In this document: positions 9,167-17,025 of the stretch, piece by piece
How positions within the stretch are numbered: position 1 is the stretch's first letter
How the letters are laid out: the number at the start of each line of letters is the position of its first letter
DNA from: Streptomyces armeniacus
GTDB lineage: Bacteria; Actinomycetota; Actinomycetes; Streptomycetales; Streptomycetaceae
Direction: 5' to 3'
Length of the DNA: 64,000 nt
Assembly: GCF_003355155.1 (NCBI RefSeq)
Contig: NZ_CP031320.1
Coordinates: 4,641,367 to 4,705,366, forward strand
Notes under the pieces: generated by a model
Seen by the model: only the letters and a program-made list of their open reading frames with translations
What the model was told of the DNA's origin: nothing
The model's database searches: none
Program-made: the position numbers and the translations under genes

Positions 9167-9342
9167 GGCGCCGGGGACGGGTGGTCCCTCCGGTCGGTCG
9201 GCGCTCACGGTGGGCCGCGCCCGGGTGGGGGTGCCGGGCTCGCCCGGAGGGCGACCGCGTAGCGGCCTGCCCGGCACCTCCGTCCGGGGGTGGCAGGGTG
9301 CGGAGTGTCGGCCGGGCGGAGGGACCACCCGTCCCCGGCGCC
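9167..9342. repeat. Perfect 26-bp inverted repeat with nested hairpins
   Basis: Bases 9167-9192 and 9317-9342 are exact reverse complements (26 bp). Inside lie a second perfect pair, 9230-9239/9269-9278, and two triloop hairpins (GCCC-gga-GGGC at 9242-9252, CCGC-gta-GCGG at 9255-9265). It occupies the non-coding stretch between the coupling-protein gene and the DUF932 leader. It could be a terminator, a cruciform origin/transfer site or an ssDNA promoter. It encodes no supported protein. Confidence 0.9.
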
Positions 9343-9475
9343 TTCACCGCAACCACCCGCCGGGCCGCACCGCGCAGCGGCGCCCTCTCCCCCTCTGGCT
9401 CGCGTCGTGCCCCCCGGAGGGCCGCCGGAGGCATCTCGAGGATCGGGCAGGCGCCGCCGCGGGCTGTTCCGGGCG

Positions 9476-11509
9476 TCAGTGCCACATGTCGGCGCCGTCG
9501 ACGGCCGGCGGTGCGGCGGGGTCCGGCGCTGCGGGTGGAGCGGGCGGCCGGGGAGGGATGGTGTGCGGCGGCGGCGGGGGCGGTGCCGCCGCGGCGGCGG
9601 GCACGGTCGTGGTGTGCGGGCACCCCGGCGCGTGCCGCCGGGGTGCCAGGGCGACGCGCACTGTCTGTGTGGTGTCCAGCGGATGCCCGACGGCGACCAC
9701 CGCGCGCCCGGGGGCGAGTCTGCGCAGCTTCTCCGGTTCCACGATCCGTTCGCGTACGGGCCGCAGCGACGACGAGCCGGTGGTACCGGTGGTGGTGCCG
9801 AGCGGTCCGGCGTCGTCCTGGACCTGCAGCACCTCTTCCCATCCGGGTCGGGTGCCCAGCAGCGCCGCGATGGGCTCGGCTGCGGACCGCTGCCGATGCA
9901 AGATCATGATGTTGCTGTTGGTCATCACCGCGGCCGCGAACTCCCGGCTTACGGCGTCCAGGTCCGCGAGGTCCTGGGTGGCCAGCAGGAGTCCGCCTCC
10001 CGCTCCCCGGATGCGCAGGAACAGGCTGGTCATGGTCGACCCTCCGAGTGCGGAGAATTCGTCGACCCCGGCGAAGAAGAAGCCGTGGACACCCCAGCCT
10101 TCCTCCAGCAGGCGGTCGCCGACCGCGCCCAGGTCCGTCAGCGCCAGGCTGCCGATCTGGCGGGCGGCCCGCGCATCGCGGGCGGCGGAGAGGCTGAACA
10201 GTACGATGTCCCCGGACTTGATGGACTCGTACAGGGCGATGCCGTCGGGCCGGTCGGCGAGCACGCGGCCGGCGTCACCCGCTGACATGTTGACGATGCG
10301 TGCGGCCAGGCCGGGCACGGAGCGCTGGAGTTCGCGCCCGTCGCGCTGCAGATAGTCCAGGTACTGGTGCACGACCCGGCCGGTCGTGCTCTTCAGCATC
10401 CGGGTACGGTCCGCGAGGGCCTTCACACTCATCAGCCGGGACAGATCGGGCAGGTCCCGCCGCCAGGAACGTGTGCCGTCCGGGAAGGACTCGGTCACCC
10501 CCTGGTCAACCAGGTCGTCCAGGGCGCGCATGGCGTGCCGGAGGAAGACCTCGGCGGCTTCCCGGTGATGGGGTTCGCTGAACCCTCCGCCGGCGACCTG
10601 GTCGAGGGTTTCGACGATCCGGGAACACACCTGCTCGACCGTCCCAAACCGGATCGGGTTGTAGGCGCAGCCGCGGCCGGTGACTGTCACCATCCGGAAC
10701 CGGCGCCCGGCCGTACGGGCCATCGTCTCGAGCGCGGCGGCGAAGTCCGGGTCGGCCTTCATATCGATGAACACGATCGGGATGGTGAGCGGCCTCGCGT
10801 GCGGGGTGGCGACCAGCTGGTGCAGCAGACGCTCGATCGTGCTGCTCTTGCCGTAGCCGGTAGCTCCCGCGACGAACACGTGCTGCCTCAGCGCCGAGCC
10901 GGGGATGTCGTACACGGCGCCGGTTTCGGTATCGACGCCGAGCCGCACTCGGAGCTCCGGCAGACCGCGTGCGGGCTCCCGGTCGTCCTGCTCCCCTACG
11001 GCCGCGACCGCGGCGTCGAGCTGGTCCTCGGGTAGCTGCTCCGGCTCTTCCCGCCACCGGGCACGGTGCCGCCACCGCCACATCAGCCACGCCCCGCCGA
11101 TCAGGACACCGGTTGCGACCGCGAGCGGAGCCTGGCTCGCCAGCCAGTCCGGGCACCGCCCGGCAGCATCCTGCGCCAGGCCCTCCGGCCCTTCTCTCAG
11201 CAAGCTCTCCCGGTCCATCGCAGGTACCTTGCGTGCGATCTCCCGGTATGGGGCGAGGTACGCCCCCCAGCCACCGCACGCGGCCACCAGAGCGGCGCCG
11301 ACCGCCCCGCCTCCGGCCATCCACCACCGGCCCCGCAGCCGCAGGCGGCGCCCGCCCGCGACCACGAGCACCGCGACCCCCAGGGAGATCGGCGCCAGGA
11401 CCACTGCCGGGACCGCGAGCATCCGAGCCAGCGATTCCCACGCCGAGACCGTCCGCCGCTCCTGCCCACCCCAACGCGCAGTCGGCCGAACCACCCCTCT
11501 ATCACTCAC
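9476..11509 (-). CDS. VirD4/TraD-type conjugative coupling ATPase
   Basis: This protein has two N-terminal transmembrane segments (LAVPAVVLAPISLGVAVLVV and a second near residue 120). They are followed by a motor domain with Walker A GATGYGKS (about residue 212) and Walker B FFFAGVDEF (about 475). The segment LGGSTMTSLFLRIRGAGGGLLLATQDLADLD is typical of the TraM-recognition/AAD part of type IV coupling proteins. The proline-rich tail is probably flexible. I chose GTG 11509 as start, which is uncertain because the Shine-Dalgarno is weak. It should dock substrate DNA to the T4SS at 16-22 kb. Confidence 0.85.
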   Translation of the reverse strand: MSDRGVVRPTARWGGQERRTVSAWESLARMLAVPAVVLAPISLGVAVLVVAGGRRLRLRGRWWMAGGGAVGAALVAACGGWGAYLAPYREIARKVPAMDRESLLREGPEGLAQDAAGRCPDWLASQAPLAVATGVLIGGAWLMWRWRHRARWREEPEQLPEDQLDAAVAAVGEQDDREPARGLPELRVRLGVDTETGAVYDIPGSALRQHVFVAGATGYGKSSTIERLLHQLVATPHARPLTIPIVFIDMKADPDFAAALETMARTAGRRFRMVTVTGRGCAYNPIRFGTVEQVCSRIVETLDQVAGGGFSEPHHREAAEVFLRHAMRALDDLVDQGVTESFPDGTRSWRRDLPDLSRLMSVKALADRTRMLKSTTGRVVHQYLDYLQRDGRELQRSVPGLAARIVNMSAGDAGRVLADRPDGIALYESIKSGDIVLFSLSAARDARAARQIGSLALTDLGAVGDRLLEEGWGVHGFFFAGVDEFSALGGSTMTSLFLRIRGAGGGLLLATQDLADLDAVSREFAAAVMTNSNIMILHRQRSAAEPIAALLGTRPGWEEVLQVQDDAGPLGTTTGTTGSSSLRPVRERIVEPEKLRRLAPGRAVVAVGHPLDTTQTVRVALAPRRHAPGCPHTTTVPAAAAAPPPPPPHTIPPRPPAPPAAPDPAAPPAVDGADMWH

Positions 11510-11587
11510 TGCACCCACCCGTGCACGGAGAGAACACGACTCCGTACCGTACCGCGCCCCTCCCACCGCCAGGGCGCGGACCCCCAA

Positions 11588-11750
11588 CGGGCGCGCAGCG
11601 CCCGCCTCTCGTGAGCCGCGGAGCGGCTTCACCCGCCGGGCGCGCGGATGCCGCGGAGCGGCAGCGCGGCCGTGAGCCGCGAAGCGGCGAACTCCCCTGC
11701 GGAGCTGGGGCCCGCAGCGGAGCTGCGGAGCACGGGGCGCGGAGCGCCCC
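11588..11750. repeat. Cluster of GNA-triloop mini-hairpins (candidate transfer/replication origin)
   Basis: Short perfect stems closed by three-base GNA loops follow one another: 11588-11604 (loop gca), 11615-11627 (gga), 11650-11662 (gga), 11676-11688 (gaa), 11712-11728 (gga) and 11734-11750 (gga). The core is GCCGC-gga-GCGGC. GNA triloops are known to make unusually stable DNA mini-hairpins. The cluster lies between the divergent coupling-ATPase and replication-relaxation-type genes. An origin role is inference. Confidence 0.8.
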
Positions 11751-12015
11751 CTCTCCCACTCCGCTTCCCCGTACGACCCGGGCCCGTACGGGAAGCGTCA
11801 CAGCGACCGGCAGGACACCGCCGCAGGACGCGCGCCCTGACCTTGCGGCCGTCACGCCTCCAAGCCGAGAACAGCAAAGGTCACACGATTGGGGCAAGCG
11901 TTTCTGCAGGTCACGAACTGTCCGGCTATCCTCCGGCGCGCAGACCCCACGCACCCCCGAGAGCACACCCCGAGCACATCCGGCCGACACCCGGTGGCGG
12001 GAGAGAGGCGGACGA

Positions 12016-12765
12016 ATGCCGACGACCACGGCCCGGCGGAATCATGTGATGACCAGCCGGGACCTGGAGATCCTGCAGTGGGCGGCGCGCTGGCGGGCCG
12101 TCACCTGCCCTCAGGTGGCTAGGGAGTTCGACCGGCGAACGGAGCGGACGCGGCGGCGGGAAGTCTACGAGCGCAGGCTCCGCGCCCTGCACCAGCTGGA
12201 GCTGCTCCAGCAAGCGCGGCCCCTGGGAGACCAGCCTCGGATCCACTGGCTGACCCGGGCCGGGATGGCGGCCGCCGGCGTCGAGGGCACCCCGGGGTCC
12301 CCGAGCGTCGGCGAGCTCGTGCACGACCTGGAGGTGGTCGAGCTCGCGCATCATCTGGCGGTGACCCAGCCGGACCACCAGCTCGTCACGGAGCAGGAGA
12401 TCCGGCGATCCGAGCCGAATCCATCCTCCGGGCCTGGTGCCCGGCTGCGGTCCGACATCGAGATCGGTGCCGGGCGAGGGACCGGCGGGCGCTCTTTTCC
12501 GGATCTGGCGTCGGTCGTCACGAGTGAGGACGGCGCCGAGCAGGTGTGGGTGCACGAGCTGGAGCGCGCCCGGAAGGGTCGAGCACGGCTGCTGTCGATC
12601 ATGCTGTCGTACGTGTACGCCGAGCACGTGCACGGTGTCGTGTACTGGGCCTGGCCCGGCCTGGCCGATCCTCTGGCCGCGGTGGCGGAGGAAGCAAACC
12701 GGACCGCGGCGGCGGCAGGATTGCGACCCTGCGTCGTCGTCCGGCCGTGGCAGCCCCGGCTCTGA
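12016..12765 (+). CDS. Replication-relaxation-type (Replic_Relax-like) DNA-binding protein
   Basis: ATG 12016 follows GGGAGAGAGG. The 249-residue product has an N-terminal winged helix (MTSRDLEILQWAARWRAVTCPQVAREF, then ERRLRALHQLELLQQARP). The C-terminal half resembles the nuclease-like fold of replication-relaxation proteins: LRSDIEIG, PDLASVVT, WVHELERARKGRARLLSIM, SYVYAEHVHGVVYW. Such proteins are carried by actinobacterial plasmids and conjugative elements and are thought to act in initiation or relaxation at an origin. Divergence from the coupling ATPase across the mini-hairpin cluster fits that role. No relaxase tyrosine motif is visible. Confidence 0.6.
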   Translation: MPTTTARRNHVMTSRDLEILQWAARWRAVTCPQVAREFDRRTERTRRREVYERRLRALHQLELLQQARPLGDQPRIHWLTRAGMAAAGVEGTPGSPSVGELVHDLEVVELAHHLAVTQPDHQLVTEQEIRRSEPNPSSGPGARLRSDIEIGAGRGTGGRSFPDLASVVTSEDGAEQVWVHELERARKGRARLLSIMLSYVYAEHVHGVVYWAWPGLADPLAAVAEEANRTAAAAGLRPCVVVRPWQPRL

Positions 12766-12863
12766 CGACCGGGCAGCAGGAGGCATGCCCGCAGCGTACG
12801 CGAAGGACTGAACCCCCGGCCTGGGAGCGGCCCTGGAGTATCCGCTGCACCCGCGGGGCTGAC

Positions 12864-13283
12864 TCACCCGCTGCTGCGGGCGCGCTTCAGGAGGCGCTGC
12901 GCCGTGCGTTCGGTGACGCCGTACGTGCTCATGATCTGCTCGGTGGTGACCGTGTCACCGTCAGCGAGACGGCCAGCGAGCTCTGCGGCCCGGCGGGCGG
13001 CGAGTGAGCCGCGGGCCGTCGGACGCCGACGGCGGGTGTCACGGGCGCCGGGCGGGCGGCCGGTGCGGGCGGGGTTCGCGCTCGGCGGGTGATCACGGTG
13101 GTGCTCGATCTCCCGAAGCGTCCACCGTCGCTTGCGGCCGATCTTCCGACCAGACGGCGCCTCGCCACGGGCCGCGTACGCCCGGAGCGTCGATGCGCCG
13201 ATACCGAGGATGTCGGCGGCCTGCTCGGCAGTCAGCAGCACGTCCTCGCCGTGCTCACCGTCCTGTCCGGAGTTCGGGTTCAT
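12864..13283 (-). CDS. MerR/excisionase-like DNA-binding protein
   Basis: This 139-residue protein has an N-terminal MerR/Xis-type winged HTH (LLTAEQAADILGIGASTLRAYAARGEAPSGRKIGRKRRWTLREIEHHR). A basic linker leads to a second HTH at the C-terminus (VTTEQIMSTYGVTERTAQRLLKRA). The first domain resembles phage/ICE excisionases, but no integrase is present in the window. Its 5' leader contains the CCAGACAGGcG block and the TGCTGTAGCGTTTT element also found before DUF932, suggesting shared control. It may be a regulator or a recombination directionality factor. Confidence 0.7.
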   Translation of the reverse strand: MNPNSGQDGEHGEDVLLTAEQAADILGIGASTLRAYAARGEAPSGRKIGRKRRWTLREIEHHRDHPPSANPARTGRPPGARDTRRRRPTARGSLAARRAAELAGRLADGDTVTTEQIMSTYGVTERTAQRLLKRARSSG

Positions 13284-13508
13284 CGTGTGGGTGCCTCCGG
13301 CCGATATGCTGGTGATGCATCGTCACGCCTGTCTGGCGTGTGATGGGGTTCGGGGCCGGCGGATGCCGTCACCACCCGAGGGTGGTGTCCCGCCGGCCCT
13401 TCTCGCCGTCACCAAAAACGCTACAGCATCGCGTGTCGGTGTGGGGCCGCCTGCCGTACGGCGGCGCGCCGGAATGGGTCCGCCGACAACGAACGTCCCG
13501 ACGCACGC

Positions 13509-13541
13509 GGCCCCTTCGGATGTTCCGGTTCCGAAGGGGCC
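13509..13541 (-). terminator. Hairpin terminator after the 52-residue gene
   Basis: GGCCCCTTCGG (13509-13519) and CCGAAGGGGCC (13531-13541) form a perfect 11-bp stem just beyond the stop of the minus-strand gene 13564-13722. Confidence 0.75.
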
Positions 13542-13563
13542 CCTGGGCTGTGCTCGTTGCGGT

Positions 13564-13722
13564 CTAGCGCGCCTGCACCCACCACGCTAAGAGGCCGATG
13601 GTCGCGGTGCCGGACGCGTACGCCGCGCCGCGCAGGAAGTTCGTCGCCACGAGCCGGCCGTAGCGCCGCCATCGTTTCCTGAAGCGGTCGGGCCTCGGCA
13701 GACGTCTCTCCGTAGACTGCAT
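13564..13722 (-). CDS. Small single-span membrane protein (52 residues)
   Basis: ATG 13722 follows GAGAGGGG at good spacing and runs 52 codons to the TAG at 13564-13566, immediately before a hairpin terminator. The product MQSTERRLPRPDRFRKRWRR has a very basic N-terminus and then one hydrophobic segment (AAYASGTATIGLLAWWV). That is a typical topology for tiny cytoplasmic-in membrane proteins on Streptomyces mobile elements. Function is unknown. Confidence 0.55.
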   Translation of the reverse strand: MQSTERRLPRPDRFRKRWRRYGRLVATNFLRGAAYASGTATIGLLAWWVQAR

Positions 13723-13958
13723 GTGGTGCCCCTCTCGTCAACGCTCAAGACAGTGGTGGTTCCGCGCAGGGAGTCCTTGTCAGCCCGAGGTTGGATGCCG
13801 GACGGCTGGACACGGGCTCCCTTGCGCTTGGAAGAAGCCTACGAGGTTGTGCACTTGTGATTTTGCCGGGGGTGCCCTTCTGTCGAACTTGATCGCCCTG
13901 CGGTTCACGAAGTAGGCGGGACGGACGCGGACTTGGAGCCTTCCACACTCCCTGTTGG

Positions 13959-13990
13959 TTTATCTCTACCTAGCCCATGGTAGAGATAAA
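13959..13990 (+). promoter_or_regulatory. PadR operator (perfect inverted repeat)
   Basis: TTTATCTCTACC (13959-13970) and GGTAGAGATAAA (13979-13990) are exact reverse complements around an 8-bp spacer, ending 2 bp before the padR start codon. Its position and AT-rich outer ends fit autoregulation by the adjacent PadR protein. Confidence 0.85.
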
Positions 13991-13992
13991 AC

Positions 13993-14349
13993 ATGCCGAA
14001 GAGACCTGCCGCTCCGCAGCCGCGGATGACGCTTCCCACGCAACTCGTCCTGCAGGTTCTGCTGGAGCAGCCGTCCCAAGAGCTCTACGGACTTCAGATC
14101 GGCTCCCAGGCCGGGCTGGCCAGTGGCACGATCCACCCGATCCTGGCTCGACTGGAAGCAGTGGGCTGGTTGACCTCCCGATGGGAGGACTCAGACCGAG
14201 CTCATCAGCAGGGCCGCCCGCGCAGACGGTACTACCAGCTCAGCCAGGAAGGCTGCTCACAGGCCCCCGTCGCGCTGGCCCGCGCTAAGGCTCGCCGAAA
14301 CGCGCTGCGAGGGATGTCTCTGAATCTTCCCGGAGAGGCCCACGCGTGA
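13993..14349 (+). CDS. PadR-family transcriptional regulator
   Basis: This 118-residue protein has the PadR winged helix: LPTQLVLQVLLEQPSQELYGLQIGSQAGLASGTIHPILARLEAVGWLTSRWE, then GRPRRRYYQLSQEG (the wing). Start ATG 13993 immediately follows a perfect 12-bp inverted repeat, the probable operator. The stop overlaps the start of the next gene, so the two are translationally coupled. PadR-membrane protein pairs of this kind recur in Streptomyces. The signal is unknown. Confidence 0.9.
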   Translation: MPKRPAAPQPRMTLPTQLVLQVLLEQPSQELYGLQIGSQAGLASGTIHPILARLEAVGWLTSRWEDSDRAHQQGRPRRRYYQLSQEGCSQAPVALARAKARRNALRGMSLNLPGEAHA

Positions 14350-14798
14350 TCAGAGCCATCCGTGATCGGGCAAACGTTCCAGACGGAGACACTGCCCTGA
14401 TCCGAGAACTCCCCGATTCGCCGGGGTGTGACCACAACCGGATCGGACCGCTGGCTCATCGGCTGACGACAGCAGCCTCACTCCTGCTCCCGCGGGCGGA
14501 TCGCTCCCGCTACCTGGAAGAGTGGCAGGCAGATCTGTGGGAGCTCAGCGACGGGCCCGGGCGCCAGCAGACCGTCTACGCTCTCCGCGTCCTCATTCGT
14601 GCCCTGCCCATCCGGCGTGCGGCCTGCCAAGGCCGAAGGCGTGCGGTCCGCCGAGGCCGGTGGCGCGAAGCCGCCAAGGACCTGCGCAGGGTGGTGCGCT
14701 GCGTGCCGATAGCGGTCATCGTCGCTGTTTCGATGTCTGGCACGGCAGCGGCAGACGGCCCAGGCACCGTTAGGGCTCCCGGTTGTATGCCTGACTGA
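14346..14798 (+). CDS. PadR-coupled membrane-anchored protein
   Basis: GTG 14346 overlaps the padR stop (GTGA). The 150-residue protein has a conserved core LLLPRADRSRYLEEWQADLWEL, a basic middle region, and one C-terminal hydrophobic segment (CVPIAVIVAVSMSGTAAA) that could be a transmembrane anchor. Similar small proteins with a YxxEWxADL core accompany PadR regulators in Streptomyces. It may be a membrane partner or anti-factor. No enzymatic motif is seen. Confidence 0.7.
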   Translation: MIRAIRDRANVPDGDTALIRELPDSPGCDHNRIGPLAHRLTTAASLLLPRADRSRYLEEWQADLWELSDGPGRQQTVYALRVLIRALPIRRAACQGRRRAVRRGRWREAAKDLRRVVRCVPIAVIVAVSMSGTAAADGPGTVRAPGCMPD

Positions 14799-14859
14799 TC
14801 GAGTTGCCGAGGATCGAGCGCCAGCAGTTGGCAGCGGTCGTCCGTACGGCAGGGAGCAT

Positions 14860-16137
14860 TCACGACTTCTGGCCGGATACGCCGGTGTAGGCGCGCAGGT
14901 AGCGGTGGATGTTGGTGAGGTAGGTGCGGATGGTGGTCACGCACTGCTGGCCGCAGCCGGCCTCGCCGGGGGTTGGCATACCGGTCGCGGACCAGGTGAC
15001 GCGTCCGCATCCGGCAACGTGGCAGACGGCCATCGCGTCGAGGGCGCTGATCCGTTTGCCCGGGTGCCGGGTGAGATAGGCCGTCATCTTCCGGAGGTTG
15101 CCGCAGGTGTAGGTGATGCCGACCCGGAGGTGGACTGCGGGCTCCCACACCGCGTGGCCGCTCGGGGGTTTGCTGCCCTGGCTCCAGGTCCCGGCCGTTC
15201 CCTCGACGGCTTTCCACACGGGGCGGCTGAGCTGGTAGAGGCCGCCCGCTCCCCCGTTGCTGTCAGCCGACCAGGCGCCGGGTTTCCACCGGCTCTCCGC
15301 CATCACCTGGGCGTAGACCCACTCCAGCGGCAGTTCCGGACAACCGGTGAGTTGCCGCTGGATCGTGGGGGTCATCTTCCGCGCGAGGTCGGGCAGGGAG
15401 GAGGAGGTGCCGGCCCGCCCCGCGAGCGGGAGGCAGTCGGCGGCCGATGCCGCGGCGACGGCCGGCCCGGCGGCCGGGAGCGCGGCGGCGGTGAGATACG
15501 GCTCGGGGTCGACGGGGAGATGGCGGCCGCCGATCTGGGGCCGGACTTCGAAGTGAAGGTGCGGGCCGGTGGTGTTGCCGGTGGCGCCGACGGCGCCGAT
15601 CCGGTCGCCTGCATTCAGGTGCTGTCCACGCGCGGGCAGGGCCTTCGAGAGGTGCGCGTACACGGTCACGACGTTGTCGGCGTGCAGCACGGTGACGTAC
15701 CTGCCGAAGGCGTGGCCGGCGCTCTCCGGGACGACCGCCAGGACGACGCCGTCGGTGGCCGCGAAGACTGGCGTGCCCGCGGGCGGGGCGAAGTCGGTTC
15801 CGGTGTGCCGCTTCGACCAGTTCGGCCCGTCCTGCCCGAAGCGTGCGGTGACTGTGGCCGGTGCGGGAACCGGGTACGTCCAGGACGCGGAGTGGAGCGT
15901 CTGGGGCGGTACGGGCGGCCGGGCGTCGGCCTGCGCGAGGGGCAGGTCGATGTGCGGGCCGGAGGAGGCGCTGTCCGGTCCAGCAGGCTGGGCAGGCCCG
16001 GCCGCGGCGGCCGGCGCGCATCCCGCCCCTGCGGTCGCCGCGTCGCCCCCGATTCCTGCGAAAAGGAACAGCGGGAGGGCGACGAGAGCCAGCGCGCCAC
16101 TGCCACCCGCCCACGCCGCTGATGTGCCCGAACGCAT
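14860..16137 (-). CDS. Conjugation-associated cell-wall hydrolase: M23 peptidase plus lytic transglycosylase
   Basis: I chose ATG 16137 (MRSGTSAAWAGG) behind GGGAGCGG. A signal-anchor (ALALVALPLFLFAGIGG) is followed by a LytM/M23 domain with the zinc motifs HTGTD (about residue 108) and HLHFE (about 190). A lysozyme-like/SLT domain then carries the catalytic-type context VYAQVMAESRWKPGAWS and GGAGGLYQL (about 275-305). Several cysteines in the last 100 residues may form disulfides. It should act outside the membrane to open peptidoglycan for the T4SS, which is encoded divergently from 16250. The two-domain build matches VirB1/TcpG-like hydrolases of Gram-positive conjugation systems. Confidence 0.85.
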   Translation of the reverse strand: MRSGTSAAWAGGSGALALVALPLFLFAGIGGDAATAGAGCAPAAAAGPAQPAGPDSASSGPHIDLPLAQADARPPVPPQTLHSASWTYPVPAPATVTARFGQDGPNWSKRHTGTDFAPPAGTPVFAATDGVVLAVVPESAGHAFGRYVTVLHADNVVTVYAHLSKALPARGQHLNAGDRIGAVGATGNTTGPHLHFEVRPQIGGRHLPVDPEPYLTAAALPAAGPAVAAASAADCLPLAGRAGTSSSLPDLARKMTPTIQRQLTGCPELPLEWVYAQVMAESRWKPGAWSADSNGGAGGLYQLSRPVWKAVEGTAGTWSQGSKPPSGHAVWEPAVHLRVGITYTCGNLRKMTAYLTRHPGKRISALDAMAVCHVAGCGRVTWSATGMPTPGEAGCGQQCVTTIRTYLTNIHRYLRAYTGVSGQKS

Positions 16138-16167
16138 ACCGCTCCCTCGCAGGCCACCCCCCACCAA

Positions 16168-16249
16168 CTACGTTTCGCATACAGACGATAACTAACCGTG
16201 CAGGGTGGTCGTTGAGCCAGGCCGGAGCCCCAGGACGGAGGGAGAGGCG
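16168..16249. promoter_or_regulatory. Divergent promoter region between hydrolase and T4SS operon
   Basis: These 80 bp separate two divergent transcription units and are locally AT-rich (CATACAGACGATAACTAACC at 16178-16197). GATAAC could serve as a -10. The downstream Shine-Dalgarno GGAGGGAGAGG precedes ATG 16250. Confidence 0.4.
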
Positions 16250-16738
16250 ATGGCTGTAACCCGTGCACAGCGTGCGGCAAGTGGCCCGCCGGCCGACGTG
16301 CTGCCGCCGGTCGCCGTGGTCGGCTGCCACGGCGGATGCGGGTCGACCACCCTCGCGCGGCTGCTGGCCCCGGCCGCGCGCGAGGTCCAGCGCGATCAAC
16401 TGCACACCGGCGACGATCCGCTGCTGCTGGTCGCGCGGGGCACTGCGTACGGCATGCACTGGGCAACGCGGGGTGTGGCCTGCGCCCACCAGAACATCGC
16501 GAGCGGCTGGTTGGCCGCGCCGCCGCTGCTCGTGCTGGTAGCCGACAGCACGTTGCGGGAGCCGCAGACGGTACGGGCCAGGCTGCGGCTCGTGCAGGAC
16601 CGTGTCCGGGCGGTTGTGCGCGTCCCGTACGTTCCGGCCTGGCGAGACACCGACGACCCGCTGTCGGTACCGCCGACCCGGCCGCTGACCGAAGCCCTGG
16701 CCGCGCTGCGGTCCGCCGTGGCGGTGAGGACCGCGTGA
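16250..16738 (+). CDS. P-loop-like protein, first gene of the T4SS operon
   Basis: This 162-residue product from ATG 16250 has a Walker-A-like loop after a hydrophobic strand (VAVVGCHGGCGSTTLARLL). A Rossmann-like layout of strands follows (DDPLLLVARG, PPLLVLVADS, VRAVVRVPYV). It resembles a MinD/ParA-like fold without a clear Walker B, so ATPase activity is doubtful. Small proteins of this shape head conjugation clusters in Streptomyces. The next gene starts within its stop codon (TGATG). Confidence 0.6.
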   Translation: MAVTRAQRAASGPPADVLPPVAVVGCHGGCGSTTLARLLAPAAREVQRDQLHTGDDPLLLVARGTAYGMHWATRGVACAHQNIASGWLAAPPLLVLVADSTLREPQTVRARLRLVQDRVRAVVRVPYVPAWRDTDDPLSVPPTRPLTEALAALRSAVAVRTA

Positions 16739-17025
16739 TGCAGGACGTGCTGGCGCTTCTGGCGGATGGTGTTCCCAACCCCGGCGCCAAGACGCCGAAA
16801 GGGCTCACCGGGCCGCGCGACACCCTCCTTGGCATCCTGAAGTGGGGCGGATTCGCCATCGCCGCGGGCTCCTTCATCTACACCGGCATCCGTATGCAGC
16901 TGGGTTCGCAAGGCGGGCGCGGGGCCACGACGGCCGCGGACGCGGTCGCCGAACTGCCGATGAAGGTCTTGGGCACCTTGTTCATCGGCGGGGTGGGAGC
17001 GGGGATCCTCGGGATGTTCCTGTGA
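16738..17025 (+). CDS. Pilin/VirB2-like two-span membrane protein
   Basis: The 95-residue protein starts at ATG 16738 overlapping the upstream stop. Two hydrophobic helices (about 35-52: GILKWGGFAIAAGSFIYTG; about 75-95: VLGTLFIGGVGAGILGMFL) are joined by a short Gly-rich cytoplasmic loop, as in TrbC/VirB2-type subunits. It lacks a long signal peptide. Position before the VirB8-like and VirB6-like genes supports a T4SS role. Whether it forms a pilus is unknown. Confidence 0.65.
   Translation: MQDVLALLADGVPNPGAKTPKGLTGPRDTLLGILKWGGFAIAAGSFIYTGIRMQLGSQGGRGATTAADAVAELPMKVLGTLFIGGVGAGILGMFL

Noticed and set aside
10969..12015. Upstream extension of the replication-relaxation-type frame to 10969
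   Set aside because: It runs antisense through the coupling ATPase and the mini-hairpin cluster. Normal codon use and a Shine-Dalgarno begin only at ATG 12016.
16205..16249. GTG 16205 start for the first T4SS gene
   Set aside because: It would place the GGAGGGAGAGG ribosome-binding site inside the gene. ATG 16250 uses it.
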